Source of the DNA: Pseudomonadota bacterium
GTDB taxonomy: Bacteria; Pseudomonadota; Gammaproteobacteria; Burkholderiales; Burkholderiaceae_B
NCBI GenBank assembly: GCA_023389155.1
Contig: JAEWEV010000032.1
Location: 1 to 64,000 of the forward strand
DNA: 64,000 nucleotides
Reading direction: 5' to 3'
Part shown: in pieces, positions 18,188-27,458 of the stretch
How the letters are laid out: every line of letters starts with the position of its first letter
Position numbering within the stretch: the first letter of the stretch is position 1
Notes under the pieces: generated by a model
Database searches by the model: none
Told to the model about the DNA's origin: nothing
Seen by the model: the letters and a program-made list of their open reading frames with translations, nothing else
Program-made: the position numbers and the translations under genes

Positions 18188-20074
18188 TCAAAGTGCATAT
18201 TTGACCGCCAGCATGCTCTGCAGGGATTTGGCCAGGCGAAACGCTTCACGAAGGATGCGGTTATCCAGGGCATTCAGGGTCGCAGGATTGATCTGATTGG
18301 TATAGCCCGCGTCTGTCTTTTTGGCCTGATGATGCAATTGCATTCTCAGCAGTTGAATATAAAGGAATGATTCGCTGTACGCATCTGCCTGTTCCTTGCG
18401 CAGCCCGGCCAAGGGGCCGGCTTCCTTCAGCCGCAATACGGTGTTAGTCTGCGAACTGCCGGCCCGCAGTGCGAGAACGCGCGCGGCGTCAACAAAAAGA
18501 ACCGCAGCCTGGGTTTTCAGATCCAGGGTGTTGTTTTCACCGGTAACAAAGTCCCTGAAAAGACCAAGCGGTGGCTTGCGAGACACGGCATTCTGGGTGA
18601 GGAATCGCAGGAACACCGGATGCTGGGGGACGACATGGTTGAGCCATTGGCGCAGCTCAGTCGCCAGTTGCATGTTCCCGTCCAGTGCCCGGAAATCAAA
18701 GAAAATGGTGGAGTGCATAATGGCTGCGGGATCGGGGCTGCTGATCCAGCTGTTGAATCGCTGGCGCCATTCTTCCGTGCTAAGGCACCACTCGGGATTG
18801 GAAGCCATGATATTCCCCTGACACAAGGGAAAGCCACAGGCGTCCAGGGTGTGATTGACGTCGCGGGCGAAGTCAAGCAGTATGCGTCGTGTCGAAGACT
18901 TTTCCTGATTTGCGCTGGCGTGGAAAATAATGCCATTATCCTGGTCGGTATAGAGCGTCTGCTCCATGCGTCCTTCTGACCCCAGTGCGAGCCAGCAATA
19001 ATCCAGTTGCTGCACTTGCGGATGGTGATCGCGCATCAGCCGCGATACCTGGACCAGTGTCAGGTCATTCAACGCAGAGATAATCTGCGTGATCTGCTCC
19101 ACGCCGATACCCTGAGCCATCATGTTGTCGCCAAGCTTGCGGATGTCTTCGCAGCAGGTCACGATGTCTTTTACCGACTGCGCCGCCTGCAGGCGCAGGT
19201 TAATCTGGCGCAGGCTGATTCGCTGCAGCGAGAACAGATCCTTTTCGGATACCATGCCTTGCAGGGTGCCGCTTTGCGGATCGGCGACCACAATGTGCCG
19301 AAAGCCGTGTCGGGCCATGATCAGGGCGGCTTCGGAAGCGGGCGCCGTCGGGGGCAGGGATACGGGATCGGCAGTAATATAGGTGGAGAAGGGCAGGTCC
19401 AGGTCTGCCTGCGGCAGTGCAACGCGATTGAGCAGATCCTGAAGGGTAAAAATGCCGACTGCCTGGTTCCTTTCATCAACGGCAATGATGGATCCGACTT
19501 GCTGATCCTTCATATGACGCAGTACTTCGCGCAGGGGCATGGTGAGCGGGCAGGTGACGGGTTCCCTGCGGATCAGATCTCGCAGCGCCATGCTCAGTGC
19601 ATGCTGTTCCGCACTGCTTCGATTGTACTGGGCCTGTATGATCTGCTTGGAATACTCCAGAAGCAAGGCCGTTCGCTGTTCGCAGTAGTCGCGAAAGACG
19701 GGAGATTCTGCGCGCAGTTGCTGAAAACCGGCAAGGCTCAATTCATAGACAAAGGTATCGGTGGCCGCGACGAACTGGCTGCCTGGAGAACGGCTCGCCA
19801 GTATGGCCCCTAGCGGAAAACATTCTCCTTCGTGCAACTCGAAGGTATCGCGATACTGACGTTCGGAACTGGCAAGCTGCTCCGTCTGAACAATACCCTG
19901 TTTGACAATATAAAAGGTGTCGGGCGGCGGGGCGTTGGCCGCGATGATAGTTTCATCTTTTTCGAAGTAATTGATTTTCAGCCGGCCAGCCAGTGCCTGC
20001 AGTACGTCGTTCCGCATATTCTGGAACGGTGGAAACCGCTTCAGATGATCAACGATGGCCAGGTTCAGGTCCAT
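18188..20074 (-). CDS. cNMP-binding/CBS/DUF294 nucleotidyltransferase-like protein
   Basis: A 628-residue soluble multidomain protein, probably a signalling regulator. Order of domains: cyclic-nucleotide-binding beta-roll (about 10-130), a pair of CBS domains (about 165-290), a DUF294 nucleotidyltransferase-like domain (about 295-440) with the motif G365-S-E-G-R-M-E and T376-D-Q-D-N-G, and a helical DUF294 C-terminal domain (about 475-620). The GS...TDQDNG pattern is that of GlnD/GlnE-type nucleotidyltransferases. The start at 20074 has GGGGA just upstream; ATG 20086 and a further in-frame start at 20125 are alternatives. No enzyme activity is established for this family to my knowledge. Confidence 0.85.
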   Translation of the reverse strand: MDLNLAIVDHLKRFPPFQNMRNDVLQALAGRLKINYFEKDETIIAANAPPPDTFYIVKQGIVQTEQLASSERQYRDTFELHEGECFPLGAILASRSPGSQFVAATDTFVYELSLAGFQQLRAESPVFRDYCEQRTALLLEYSKQIIQAQYNRSSAEQHALSMALRDLIRREPVTCPLTMPLREVLRHMKDQQVGSIIAVDERNQAVGIFTLQDLLNRVALPQADLDLPFSTYITADPVSLPPTAPASEAALIMARHGFRHIVVADPQSGTLQGMVSEKDLFSLQRISLRQINLRLQAAQSVKDIVTCCEDIRKLGDNMMAQGIGVEQITQIISALNDLTLVQVSRLMRDHHPQVQQLDYCWLALGSEGRMEQTLYTDQDNGIIFHASANQEKSSTRRILLDFARDVNHTLDACGFPLCQGNIMASNPEWCLSTEEWRQRFNSWISSPDPAAIMHSTIFFDFRALDGNMQLATELRQWLNHVVPQHPVFLRFLTQNAVSRKPPLGLFRDFVTGENNTLDLKTQAAVLFVDAARVLALRAGSSQTNTVLRLKEAGPLAGLRKEQADAYSESFLYIQLLRMQLHHQAKKTDAGYTNQINPATLNALDNRILREAFRLAKSLQSMLAVKYAL

Positions 20075-20221
20075 GATTTTCCCCATGATCGTTATCGTGA
20101 TGAAATCGTGTGCTGGCTTGTACAATGCCCGGCGATTTACCGCGAGGAATCAGTCCCGTGCATTGTGTTGCTATGATTCAGTCTCGTGCCATGATGGGAT
20201 TCTACTCTGTCTTCCCACAGT

Positions 20222-20593
20222 CTACCGGTGTACGAGAATATTGATCAGTCGATTATAGGGGTCTCGCACGAAAAACCGGCGAACGCCCCACGGTTCGGAA
20301 ACCGGGCCGTATTCGGGAGTGATGCCAGCAGCGGCGCAACGTTGCAATGCCTCGTCAAGATCGTCCACCTCAATGGAAAGGTCGGGGGTTGGCGTACCCG
20401 AGCCGCCTTCGGTCGCGATGCTCAGTTGCGTACGCATGCGCTCATTCGATCCGAAAGTGATGAGCCAGCCATGGTCCATGAGTAGATCCATACCCAGTAC
20501 GTCTTGGTAGAAGGCGCGGGCGGCAGCGGTGTCTGTGCAATGAATATTGGCAACAATTCGTTTGACTTTCACTGTGGTGTCTCCGTGACTCAA
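20222..20593 (-). CDS. VOC-family (glyoxalase/bleomycin-resistance fold) protein
   Basis: A 123-residue single-domain vicinal-oxygen-chelate protein. The paired beta-alpha-beta-beta-beta modules are recognisable: VKRIVANIHCTDTAAARAFY at the start and L-S-I-E-V-D-D-L-D-E-A at the centre, ending in RRFFVRDPYNRLINIL, where an E or H metal ligand would be expected but N and L are seen. It could be a metal-dependent lyase, dioxygenase or a binding protein; no substrate can be named. It is a single gene on the minus strand between the DUF294 gene and serB. Confidence 0.8.
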   Translation of the reverse strand: MSHGDTTVKVKRIVANIHCTDTAAARAFYQDVLGMDLLMDHGWLITFGSNERMRTQLSIATEGGSGTPTPDLSIEVDDLDEALQRCAAAGITPEYGPVSEPWGVRRFFVRDPYNRLINILVHR

Positions 20594-20708
20594 GGTAAAA
20601 CAGCAATTGGCTCGGCACTGTCATTGCCTGCAGCATCCTGTGCCGGACGACAGACATTTTCGAGGTGCAAACCCCTACTACATGACAGGCCAGGCTCCCC
20701 GTCTGGAT

Positions 20709-21584
20709 TTACTCTGCTTTCTGGGCGGCCTGCAGTACGTCTTTGCTGTCAAACCAGTTTAACACTGCATCCAGACCCGAGTAATTGATCCGGAACGCGG
20801 CTGCTTCCTGCAGCACAGGTTTGGCGCGGAACGCCACAGAATACCCGGCATTGGCCAGCATGGCCAGGTCATTGGAACCATCTCCCATGGCGATACACTG
20901 TTCGGCGGAAGCATTCAGCGTGATGGCGAGCGCCTTCAGGTGGGCGGCTTTACTGGCTCCATCCACAATGTGACCGAGCACCTGCCCGGTGAGTTTGCCG
21001 TTTTGTACCTCCAGAACATTGGCATGAGTACTGTCCAGTCCCAGCCGTTCACGCAGTCTTTCGGTAAAAAAAGTGAAGCCACCTGATACCACCATCACGT
21101 GGACACCGGCAGCCTTCATTGTGCGTATCAGCTTTTCCGCACCGGTATTCAGTTGCAACCGTTCTTCGTAAACGCGCAACAGATCTTCCTCGTTAACCCC
21201 TTCGAGCAGGGCAACGCGCCGCCGCAGGCTTTCACTGAAGTCCCTGATTTCTCCACGCATGGCCGCTTCGGTGATGGCAGAAACTTCGGCTTTCCTGCCG
21301 ACCATATCGGCAATTTCATCGATACATTCGATATTGATGAGCGTGGAGTCCATGTCCATTGCCAGTATTTTCATTTCTCCCAGCGGGCGAATGACATCCA
21401 GCGTGGCGATATCCACCCGTTTGGCGGCGGCCCAGTCCTGCAATTCCTGCAGGGCTGACCCGTCTATGTCTTCAAGGCGCATGGCACATGCATTCAGTGG
21501 TGTGATTCGGTTGGCGCTGACCAGGGCAGCGGCCTGTTCAACCAGGTCATGGCGGATGCCGGGGGCTTGAAGTACGAGATGCAT
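20709..21584 (-). CDS. serB: Phosphoserine phosphatase
   Basis: A 291-residue HAD-superfamily phosphatase that completes serine synthesis by hydrolysing O-phospho-L-serine. Catalytic motif I is D77-M-D79-S-T, followed by the substrate-binding INIECIDEIAD; motif II is VVSGGFTFF; motif III/IV is K with GDGSNDLAML. The first 70 residues form an ACT-like regulatory region. It lies 45 bases downstream of mfd on the same strand, so the two may share a transcript, which is not an obvious functional pair. Confidence 0.93.
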   Translation of the reverse strand: MHLVLQAPGIRHDLVEQAAALVSANRITPLNACAMRLEDIDGSALQELQDWAAAKRVDIATLDVIRPLGEMKILAMDMDSTLINIECIDEIADMVGRKAEVSAITEAAMRGEIRDFSESLRRRVALLEGVNEEDLLRVYEERLQLNTGAEKLIRTMKAAGVHVMVVSGGFTFFTERLRERLGLDSTHANVLEVQNGKLTGQVLGHIVDGASKAAHLKALAITLNASAEQCIAMGDGSNDLAMLANAGYSVAFRAKPVLQEAAAFRINYSGLDAVLNWFDSKDVLQAAQKAE

Positions 21585-21629
21585 GGTAAGAAAGTCCGGG
21601 AATGTCGAATAATCAGAATTGAAATAGTG

Positions 21630-24600
21630 TTATCGGGCTGCCAGGGTTTTGAGCAGTATACGGATGGATTCGATGCGGCGGTTGATATCGGGCATGTTGT
21701 TCAGCTCAATGCGCAGTTTGTCGGCACCCGAAAAACGGATATGTTTCTGCTTTTGAACCAGTTCGATCATCTTTAGCGGATCGGCATTGGTTTTCGGGCC
21801 AAAGACCAGCAAAGCCTGTTCGTCACTGATGTCGACCTTGATGATGCCCAGGGCTTCGGCCAGAATGCGAAGCCGGTGTGTCGCAATCAGCATACGCGCC
21901 GGTTCCGGCATTTTTCCGAAGCGGTCCGTGAGGGCTTCCTGTATCGTAAGCAGATCATCTTCATTTTTGGCATGCGCCAGCTGTTTGTACAGCGACAGAC
22001 GCGCGTGAATATCTGTGCAATAGTCGGCAGGGAGCAAGGCAGAAGTGTGCAGTTTGACTTCACAGACCGAATTGAATGGCGTTTCCAGATCGGGCTCTTC
22101 ACCGGCCTTGAGGGCTCGCACTGCCTCGTTCAGCAGATCGGTGTACATGGTGAAGCCAATTTCATTGATATTACCCGACTGAGATTCTCCCAGGACTTCT
22201 CCGGTGCCGCGAATTTCCAGATCGTGCATGGCCAGAAAGAAACCGGATCCCAGCTCTTCCATGGATTGGATGGCTTCCAGTCTTTTCTTTGCATTGCTCG
22301 TAATGGCGTCTTCACCCGGTGTCAGCAGATAGGCATAAGCCTGGTGATGTGAACGTCCGACACGACCACGCAGCTGATGCAGCTGCGCCAGTCCCAGCCG
22401 ATCTGCACGATGAATGATAATGGTGTTGGCACTGGGAACGTCAATGCCCGTTTCGATAATCGTCGTGCACAGCAGGATATTGAATCGCTGCTGATAAAAG
22501 CCCTTCATGACCTCTTCCAGCTCGCGTTCTGGCATCTGCCCGTGCGCCACGGCGATCCGGGCTTCGGGAAGCAGCTCTTCAAGTCGCGCACGGCGGTTCT
22601 GGATGGTTTCCACTTCGTTATGCAGGAAGTAAACCTGTCCGCCACGCTTGAGTTCGCGCAGTGCCGCTTCACGGATCGTGCTGCCGTCCTCGCGTCGCAC
22701 AAAGGTTTTAATGGCCAGGCGCTTCTGAGGGGCCGTGGCAATTACGGAAAAGTCGCGGATGCCTTCAAGTGACATGCCCAGCGTCCGCGGAATCGGTGTG
22801 GCAGTCAGGGTCAGAATGTCGACCTCAGAACGCAGTGCTTTCAGGGCCTCTTTCTGGCGGACGCCGAAGCGATGTTCTTCGTCAATGATGACCAGGCCGA
22901 GACGTTTGAATTTGACTTCCCTGCCCAGCAGCTTGTGTGTGCCAATGACAATATCAACTGTCTCGTCCTGCAATCCTTCCAGCGAAGCCTTGACTTCTTT
23001 TGTGCTGCGAAAGCGCGATAGTTCAGCCACGCGCACGGGCCAGTCGGCAAAACGGTCGGCAAATGTCTGGGCGTGCTGTTCAGCCAGCAGGGTAGTGGGG
23101 CAAAGGAGTGCCACCTGCTTACCATTGGCCACGCAAAGAAAGGCGGCGCGCAACGCCACTTCCGTCTTGCCGAACCCGACGTCGCCGCAGACCAGCCGGT
23201 CCATGGGCTTGCCGGAAGTCATATCGCCAATCACGGCATCAATGGCTGCCTGCTGGTCTGCTGTTTCTTCAAAGCCAAAGCCTTCAACAAAGGTCTGGTA
23301 ATCAGAGAAAGGCAGCTTGAAGGAAAACCCTTCTCGCGCCGCGCGCAGGGCGTATAGTGCCAGCAGTTCGGCGGCCGCATCGCGAATCTGCCTGGCGGCC
23401 TTTTTTCGCGCACGATCCCATTGTCCCGATCCAAGCTGGTGCAATGGGGCATGTTCGGGATCAGTGCCGCTGTAGCGGGAAATGACATGCAACTGCGATA
23501 CGGGAACGTACAGGGTGCTATTTCCTGAGTATTGCAGATGTAATAATTCGATATCGCCTTCGCCCAGGTCCATGGTGACCAGCCCGTGATATCGGCCGAT
23601 GCCGTATTGCATATGTACGACGGGGTCGCCCTCCCGCAGTTCGGACAGATCGCGCACCATGGCGTCGACATTGCTGGCATGTTCCTGTTTCTTGCGTCGC
23701 CGCTGTGCGATCGAAGCTGAACCGGGGTACAAATCGTTCTCCGTGACCAGGCAAAGCTGATGGTCATGGATGATGAAGCCGGTGTTCAGGGGCGCGATGG
23801 CAATGCCAAAGTCGACGTCGGATTCGATAAAGTCCTGGATGTTATCGAATGTGGCACTGGGTTCCAGGCCCTGTTCGCGCAGCAGTTGCAGCAGGGTTTC
23901 GCGGCGACCTGCAGAATCGGCACACAACAGCAGGCGTTGTTCGCGGCGTTGCAGCCACCCGCGCAGGCGCTGGAAGGGCTCGTCATTGCGTCTGAGCACG
24001 GCGATGTCGGGTGCAGCAGAAAATTCGCTGTTGGGTGTTTTCTCGTCCAGGTGCAGACGGGCAAAGGTTTTCAGGTGGACGAAAAACTGTTCTTCTGACA
24101 GGAACAGATGGTCAGGGGGCAAGACAGGCCGTTCGCGATCACTTTTCAGAAAACGGTAGCGACTATGTGTATCTTCGTAGAAACGCTGGATGGCTTCTTC
24201 AACATTACCCAGGGTGATCGTAATGGTATCGGGCCGCAGATAGTCAAATAGCGTGGCGGTTTCGTCAAAGAAAAGCGGCAGATAATACTCGATGCCCGCA
24301 AAGGCAATGCCGTTTCCCATGTCTTTGTAGGGTAGTGCACGAGAAGGGTCGCCTTCGAAAAGATCGCGGAAACGTGAACGAAAGTGGGTACGGGCGGTTT
24401 CGTCCATGGGAAATTCACGGCCAGGTAGCAGCTCAACATCATTGACGGGATACAGGCTGCGCTGGGTATCCAGATCAAAGCTGCGGATGGATTCGATTTC
24501 ATCGTCGAAAAGATCTATCCGGTAGGGAAGAACGGACCCCATGGGGAACAGATCGATGAGCCCGCCACGGATGCTGAATTCCCCCGGCGCAGTGACCTGG

Positions 24601-25070
24601 GTAACATGCGCATAGTTTGCCAGCATAAGCTGCTCGCGCAGCGCGGTCTCGTCCAGTTTGTCGCCTTTTTTAAAGGCGAAAGAATACGCTGCCAGAAACG
24701 CAGTGGGTGCCAGGCGATACAGCGCTGTGGTCACCGGAACCGTCAGCACGTCGACCTTGCCATGCATGAGCGCAGAGAGGGTCTTGAGCCTTTCGGAAAT
24801 CAGATCCTGGTGCGGCGAAAAACCGTCGTAGGGCAACGTCTCCCAATCGGGGAACTGCCGGACACGCAAGTTCGGGTCAAATAGGATGACTTCGTCATGC
24901 AGGCGCTGTGCCTGCAAGGGATCGGCGCAAAGCAGCACCAGTGGCTGGCCGGCTGATCTGGCAAGAGCAGCCGACAACCAGGCATCACCAGAGCCCGGGG
25001 GACGGGGATAGCTGTAGCGTTGGCCGCGTTTGAGCGCGTTCTGAAGGGTGGAAAGGGTGGAGTTTGACAC
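21630..25070 (-). CDS. mfd: Transcription-repair coupling factor
   Basis: A 1146-residue DNA translocase that removes RNA polymerase stalled at lesions and recruits UvrA. N-terminal UvrB-homology region, then the RNA-polymerase-interacting CarD-like domain (YGIGRYHGLVTMDLGEG), and the RecG-like motor with Walker A GDVGFGKTEVALRAA, DEEH box DEEHRFG, TATPIPRTL and QLRGRVGRSHHQAYAYLL. The C-terminal TRCF domain is complete. The GTG at 25070 (SNSTLSTLQ) gives the family length; an in-frame start 36 codons earlier adds a non-conserved tail. No strong ribosome site is seen. It is divergent from ispD. Confidence 0.95.
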   Translation of the reverse strand: MSNSTLSTLQNALKRGQRYSYPRPPGSGDAWLSAALARSAGQPLVLLCADPLQAQRLHDEVILFDPNLRVRQFPDWETLPYDGFSPHQDLISERLKTLSALMHGKVDVLTVPVTTALYRLAPTAFLAAYSFAFKKGDKLDETALREQLMLANYAHVTQVTAPGEFSIRGGLIDLFPMGSVLPYRIDLFDDEIESIRSFDLDTQRSLYPVNDVELLPGREFPMDETARTHFRSRFRDLFEGDPSRALPYKDMGNGIAFAGIEYYLPLFFDETATLFDYLRPDTITITLGNVEEAIQRFYEDTHSRYRFLKSDRERPVLPPDHLFLSEEQFFVHLKTFARLHLDEKTPNSEFSAAPDIAVLRRNDEPFQRLRGWLQRREQRLLLCADSAGRRETLLQLLREQGLEPSATFDNIQDFIESDVDFGIAIAPLNTGFIIHDHQLCLVTENDLYPGSASIAQRRRKKQEHASNVDAMVRDLSELREGDPVVHMQYGIGRYHGLVTMDLGEGDIELLHLQYSGNSTLYVPVSQLHVISRYSGTDPEHAPLHQLGSGQWDRARKKAARQIRDAAAELLALYALRAAREGFSFKLPFSDYQTFVEGFGFEETADQQAAIDAVIGDMTSGKPMDRLVCGDVGFGKTEVALRAAFLCVANGKQVALLCPTTLLAEQHAQTFADRFADWPVRVAELSRFRSTKEVKASLEGLQDETVDIVIGTHKLLGREVKFKRLGLVIIDEEHRFGVRQKEALKALRSEVDILTLTATPIPRTLGMSLEGIRDFSVIATAPQKRLAIKTFVRREDGSTIREAALRELKRGGQVYFLHNEVETIQNRRARLEELLPEARIAVAHGQMPERELEEVMKGFYQQRFNILLCTTIIETGIDVPSANTIIIHRADRLGLAQLHQLRGRVGRSHHQAYAYLLTPGEDAITSNAKKRLEAIQSMEELGSGFFLAMHDLEIRGTGEVLGESQSGNINEIGFTMYTDLLNEAVRALKAGEEPDLETPFNSVCEVKLHTSALLPADYCTDIHARLSLYKQLAHAKNEDDLLTIQEALTDRFGKMPEPARMLIATHRLRILAEALGIIKVDISDEQALLVFGPKTNADPLKMIELVQKQKHIRFSGADKLRIELNNMPDINRRIESIRILLKTLAAR

Positions 25071-25254
25071 AGGGACACAAGCAGGGATCGAATCTGTCCA
25101 TTTTATCAGATACAGGGCAGCAGACGCCCCGCAGGGAACCCACCTGACAGTCAGCGCAACGCGACTTGCGGTCAGCACGTGACGCTGGCAACAGCCGTGA
25201 TATTATCTGGTCTGTTCAATGACACGACTGCCGGGTGTTTCCGGCGCCTTTTCC

Positions 25255-25956
25255 ATGTCCGACACTATCTTTGCAATCATTCCGGCCGGCGGGGTCGGGG
25301 CGCGTGCGCTAACGACCGAGCGTCGTCTTCCCAAGCAATATTGCACCATACGTGGCATTACCATGCTTCAGCTGGCAGTTCAGGCGCTGCAACGTGACAG
25401 CCGGGTTGCCTCGGTTCATATCGGCGTTACTGCGGAAGATACCTGTATTGACACGCTTGAGTTTGGCACGCAGGTTCATATTCATCGAACTGCAGGCGCG
25501 ACTCGGGCGCACACGGTATGCGACACACTCAGGACTGCGCTTGAATTTCATGGCGGCGAGGGCTGGGCGCTGGTGCACGACGCCGCCCGGCCGGGCCTGC
25601 AGGCCGAATCGCTCAAGGCATTGATTGATACCTGTCTGCAACAGAATAAAGGTGGCCTGCTGGCGATGCCGGTGCCGGATACGGTCAAGCGAGCGACGGT
25701 GGATGAGCATCAACAGGTTTGCGTAGAACAGACCGTCCCACGTGATGGCCTGTGGCTGGCACAGACTCCCCAGCTGTTTCCGGCAGCGGCATTGCTCGAT
25801 GCCCTGGTGGCAGCGATCCGGGACGGACGTGACATGACCGATGAGGCCTCAGCCATGGAAGCCGCAGGTGCTAGCCCTTTGCTGATTCGTGGCAGTGCAC
25901 AGAACATGAAAGTTACATGGCCACAGGATTTTGCCATGATGGAAAAATGGCTCTAA
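25255..25956 (+). CDS. ispD: 2-C-methyl-D-erythritol 4-phosphate cytidylyltransferase
   Basis: A 233-residue enzyme of the MEP isoprenoid pathway, forming CDP-methylerythritol from MEP and CTP. The nucleotide-binding loop reads PAGGVGARA with a following PKQY; many homologues have PAAG. HDAARP, the QTPQLF segment and TDEASAMEA are conserved. The start at 25255 (MSDTIF) matches the usual N terminus; an ATG at 25219 adds 12 residues, and neither has a strong ribosome site. It is followed by ispF after a 297-base spacer, although these two genes are usually adjacent, overlapping or fused. Confidence 0.93.
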   Translation: MSDTIFAIIPAGGVGARALTTERRLPKQYCTIRGITMLQLAVQALQRDSRVASVHIGVTAEDTCIDTLEFGTQVHIHRTAGATRAHTVCDTLRTALEFHGGEGWALVHDAARPGLQAESLKALIDTCLQQNKGGLLAMPVPDTVKRATVDEHQQVCVEQTVPRDGLWLAQTPQLFPAAALLDALVAAIRDGRDMTDEASAMEAAGASPLLIRGSAQNMKVTWPQDFAMMEKWL

Positions 25957-26253
25957 GCGTTAAGACGGGTAGTTGCGTGGGGCAGTTGCGCAGGACGCAG
26001 GGATGAGTGGATGCTACGAGTGGATCCAGAGGATGGTTGCGACGGCTTGTTAGCGATGGGCTGCTGCGAGGGACGGTTGGGCCGTGTGGTAACGACAGCG
26101 AGTTGATAAGGGTAGTCGCAATGGGGGATACGATGGTGACTCCAGGCCTTGGCCCTTCACCGGGCGTTAAGCCGTCATGCGATTGAACGATTTGCGGCCA
26201 CGATTGCCATCTGCAAGAGCAGAAGTACGATTTTTAATTCGGAGAATATAAGT
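25957..26253. other. G-rich spacer between ispD and ispF
   Basis: Nearly 300 bases without a recognisable gene. In 25981-26100 I count 53 G against 22 C on the plus strand, a strong skew that the flanking genes do not show. Short direct repeats such as GAGTGGAT occur (26003-26010 area). I see no hairpin followed by T and no open frame with a known product. A ribosome site (GGAG, 26241-26244) for ispF ends the region. It may be decayed sequence or an RNA leader. Confidence 0.5.
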
Positions 26254-26739
26254 ATGACTATCGGTTTGCGTGTTGGACAGGGTTTTGATGTTCATGCCTT
26301 GCAGCAGGGAAGGCCGTTGATTCTGGGGGGGGTGACCATTCCTCATTCCCATGGCCTGCTTGGGCATTCCGATGCGGATGCGTTGTTGCACGCGATTACC
26401 GATGCCATATTGGGGGCGGCGGCACTGGGCGATATCGGTCGTCTTTTTCCTGATACTGATCCGGCCTTCGAGGGCAGCGATAGTCGAATACTATTGCGCG
26501 AGGCCTATCGCCGTGTTCGTGAGGCGGGCTGGGTGGTTGTAAATGTAGATGCGACCATTCATGCGCAGGCTCCGAAAATCATGCCCTATGCGGCAGACAT
26601 GGTACGCAATATCGCGGCTGATCTGGCGTTGGAGCCGGGTTGCGTGAACGTGAAGGGCAAAACCAACGAACATCTTGGATATCTGGGCCGCAAGGAGGGG
26701 ATCGCGGCCACTGCCATCGCTTTGCTTTCTCGCGCGTAG
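26254..26739 (+). CDS. ispF: 2-C-methyl-D-erythritol 2,4-cyclodiphosphate synthase
   Basis: A 161-residue trimeric enzyme of the MEP pathway, cyclising CDP-ME 2-phosphate with release of CMP. The zinc site is seen as G-F-D-V-H and the HSDADALLHAITDAILGAAALGD block; FPDTDP and the K-x-K-T-N-E-H-L-G-Y-L-G-R segment that binds CMP follow. The ATG at 26254 has GGAG nine bases upstream and matches the normal length; an in-frame extension upstream has no family similarity. Confidence 0.95.
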   Translation: MTIGLRVGQGFDVHALQQGRPLILGGVTIPHSHGLLGHSDADALLHAITDAILGAAALGDIGRLFPDTDPAFEGSDSRILLREAYRRVREAGWVVVNVDATIHAQAPKIMPYAADMVRNIAADLALEPGCVNVKGKTNEHLGYLGRKEGIAATAIALLSRA

Positions 26740-26778
26740 GCAGCGTCAGAAAACGAAACTGAGTCGAAAAACGGCGAC

Positions 26779-26803
26779 AAAAAACCGCGATGGTTTGTCG
26801 CGG
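26779..26803 (-). terminator. Intrinsic terminator after ahpD
   Basis: On the minus strand the stem CCGCGA/TCGCGG (26798-26803 with 26785-26790) with a seven-base loop is followed by six T (A at 26779-26784 on the plus strand). It lies about 80 bases beyond the ahpD stop and between the convergent ispF and ahpD genes. Confidence 0.8.
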
Positions 26804-26884
26804 TCTGGAGGGAGCAAACTGCCTGCCGGTTACCGGGTGCCTGAATGCCCATTTTGGACAAGGCAATGAAGTCATCCGATAAGC

Positions 26885-27403
26885 TTATTTACCGACTGCG
26901 TTCAGGGCGAGCGCGGCGGCATTCACTACCGATGCAATCCGGCCGGCATCCCGCAGCTGTTCGATACTGAAGCCTGCCTTTTTAAGATTGTCAAAATGCG
27001 ATTTCACGCAGAAATGGCACTTACCAACAATGGATGCAGCCAGTGCAAACAGTTCGAAGCGATCCTGTTCGATACCGCCATGTGAAGAATAGGCATTCAT
27101 GCGCAGCATGGGCGGCAATGTCTTGAGCTGGCTGTCGCCCGTCATTTCCACATACGGATACCATGTGTTGTTCATGCCCATCAGAGCAGCCGCCGTCAGC
27201 GCGCCGTTAGCATCTTCCTCAGATAGCCCCGATTTGAACTGCTCGATCAGAAAGCTGTTTTTGGCAGCGAAGGCGGCAGCAAGGGCGACCCCGACCGCAT
27301 CGGCGGGTTTGAGTGAGGAGCGGGCAATGGTGCCATCCAGATTCAGACGAATATCCTTTGCCCAGTCGGGCACTTCATTCTTAATCGTTGTGAGAAATTC
27401 CAT
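26885..27403 (-). CDS. ahpD: Alkyl hydroperoxide reductase AhpD
   Basis: A 172-residue member of the carboxymuconolactone-decarboxylase/AhpD fold, acting as the thiol reductant of AhpC in place of AhpF. The active-site motif is C129-H-F-C132 with H136 in KCHFCVKSH, and the partner glutamate in GIEQDRFEL. Known AhpD proteins are reduced by lipoyl proteins. An AGGA sits eight bases before the ATG. It follows ahpC by 55 bases with a terminator-like hairpin between them. Confidence 0.93.
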   Translation of the reverse strand: MEFLTTIKNEVPDWAKDIRLNLDGTIARSSLKPADAVGVALAAAFAAKNSFLIEQFKSGLSEEDANGALTAAALMGMNNTWYPYVEMTGDSQLKTLPPMLRMNAYSSHGGIEQDRFELFALAASIVGKCHFCVKSHFDNLKKAGFSIEQLRDAGRIASVVNAAALALNAVGK

Positions 27404-27428
27404 CGCTTTTTCCTATTGGTGGGTGGAG

Positions 27429-27450
27429 AAAAAACCCGGCGAACCGGGTT
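27429..27450 (-). terminator. Terminator-like hairpin between ahpC and ahpD
   Basis: On the minus strand AACCCGG/CCGGGTT (27444-27450 with 27433-27439) closes a four-base loop and runs into six T. It lies nine bases past the ahpC stop. It should end most ahpC transcripts, leaving ahpD to read-through or its own promoter. Confidence 0.75.
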
Positions 27451-27458
27451 AGTACGTC

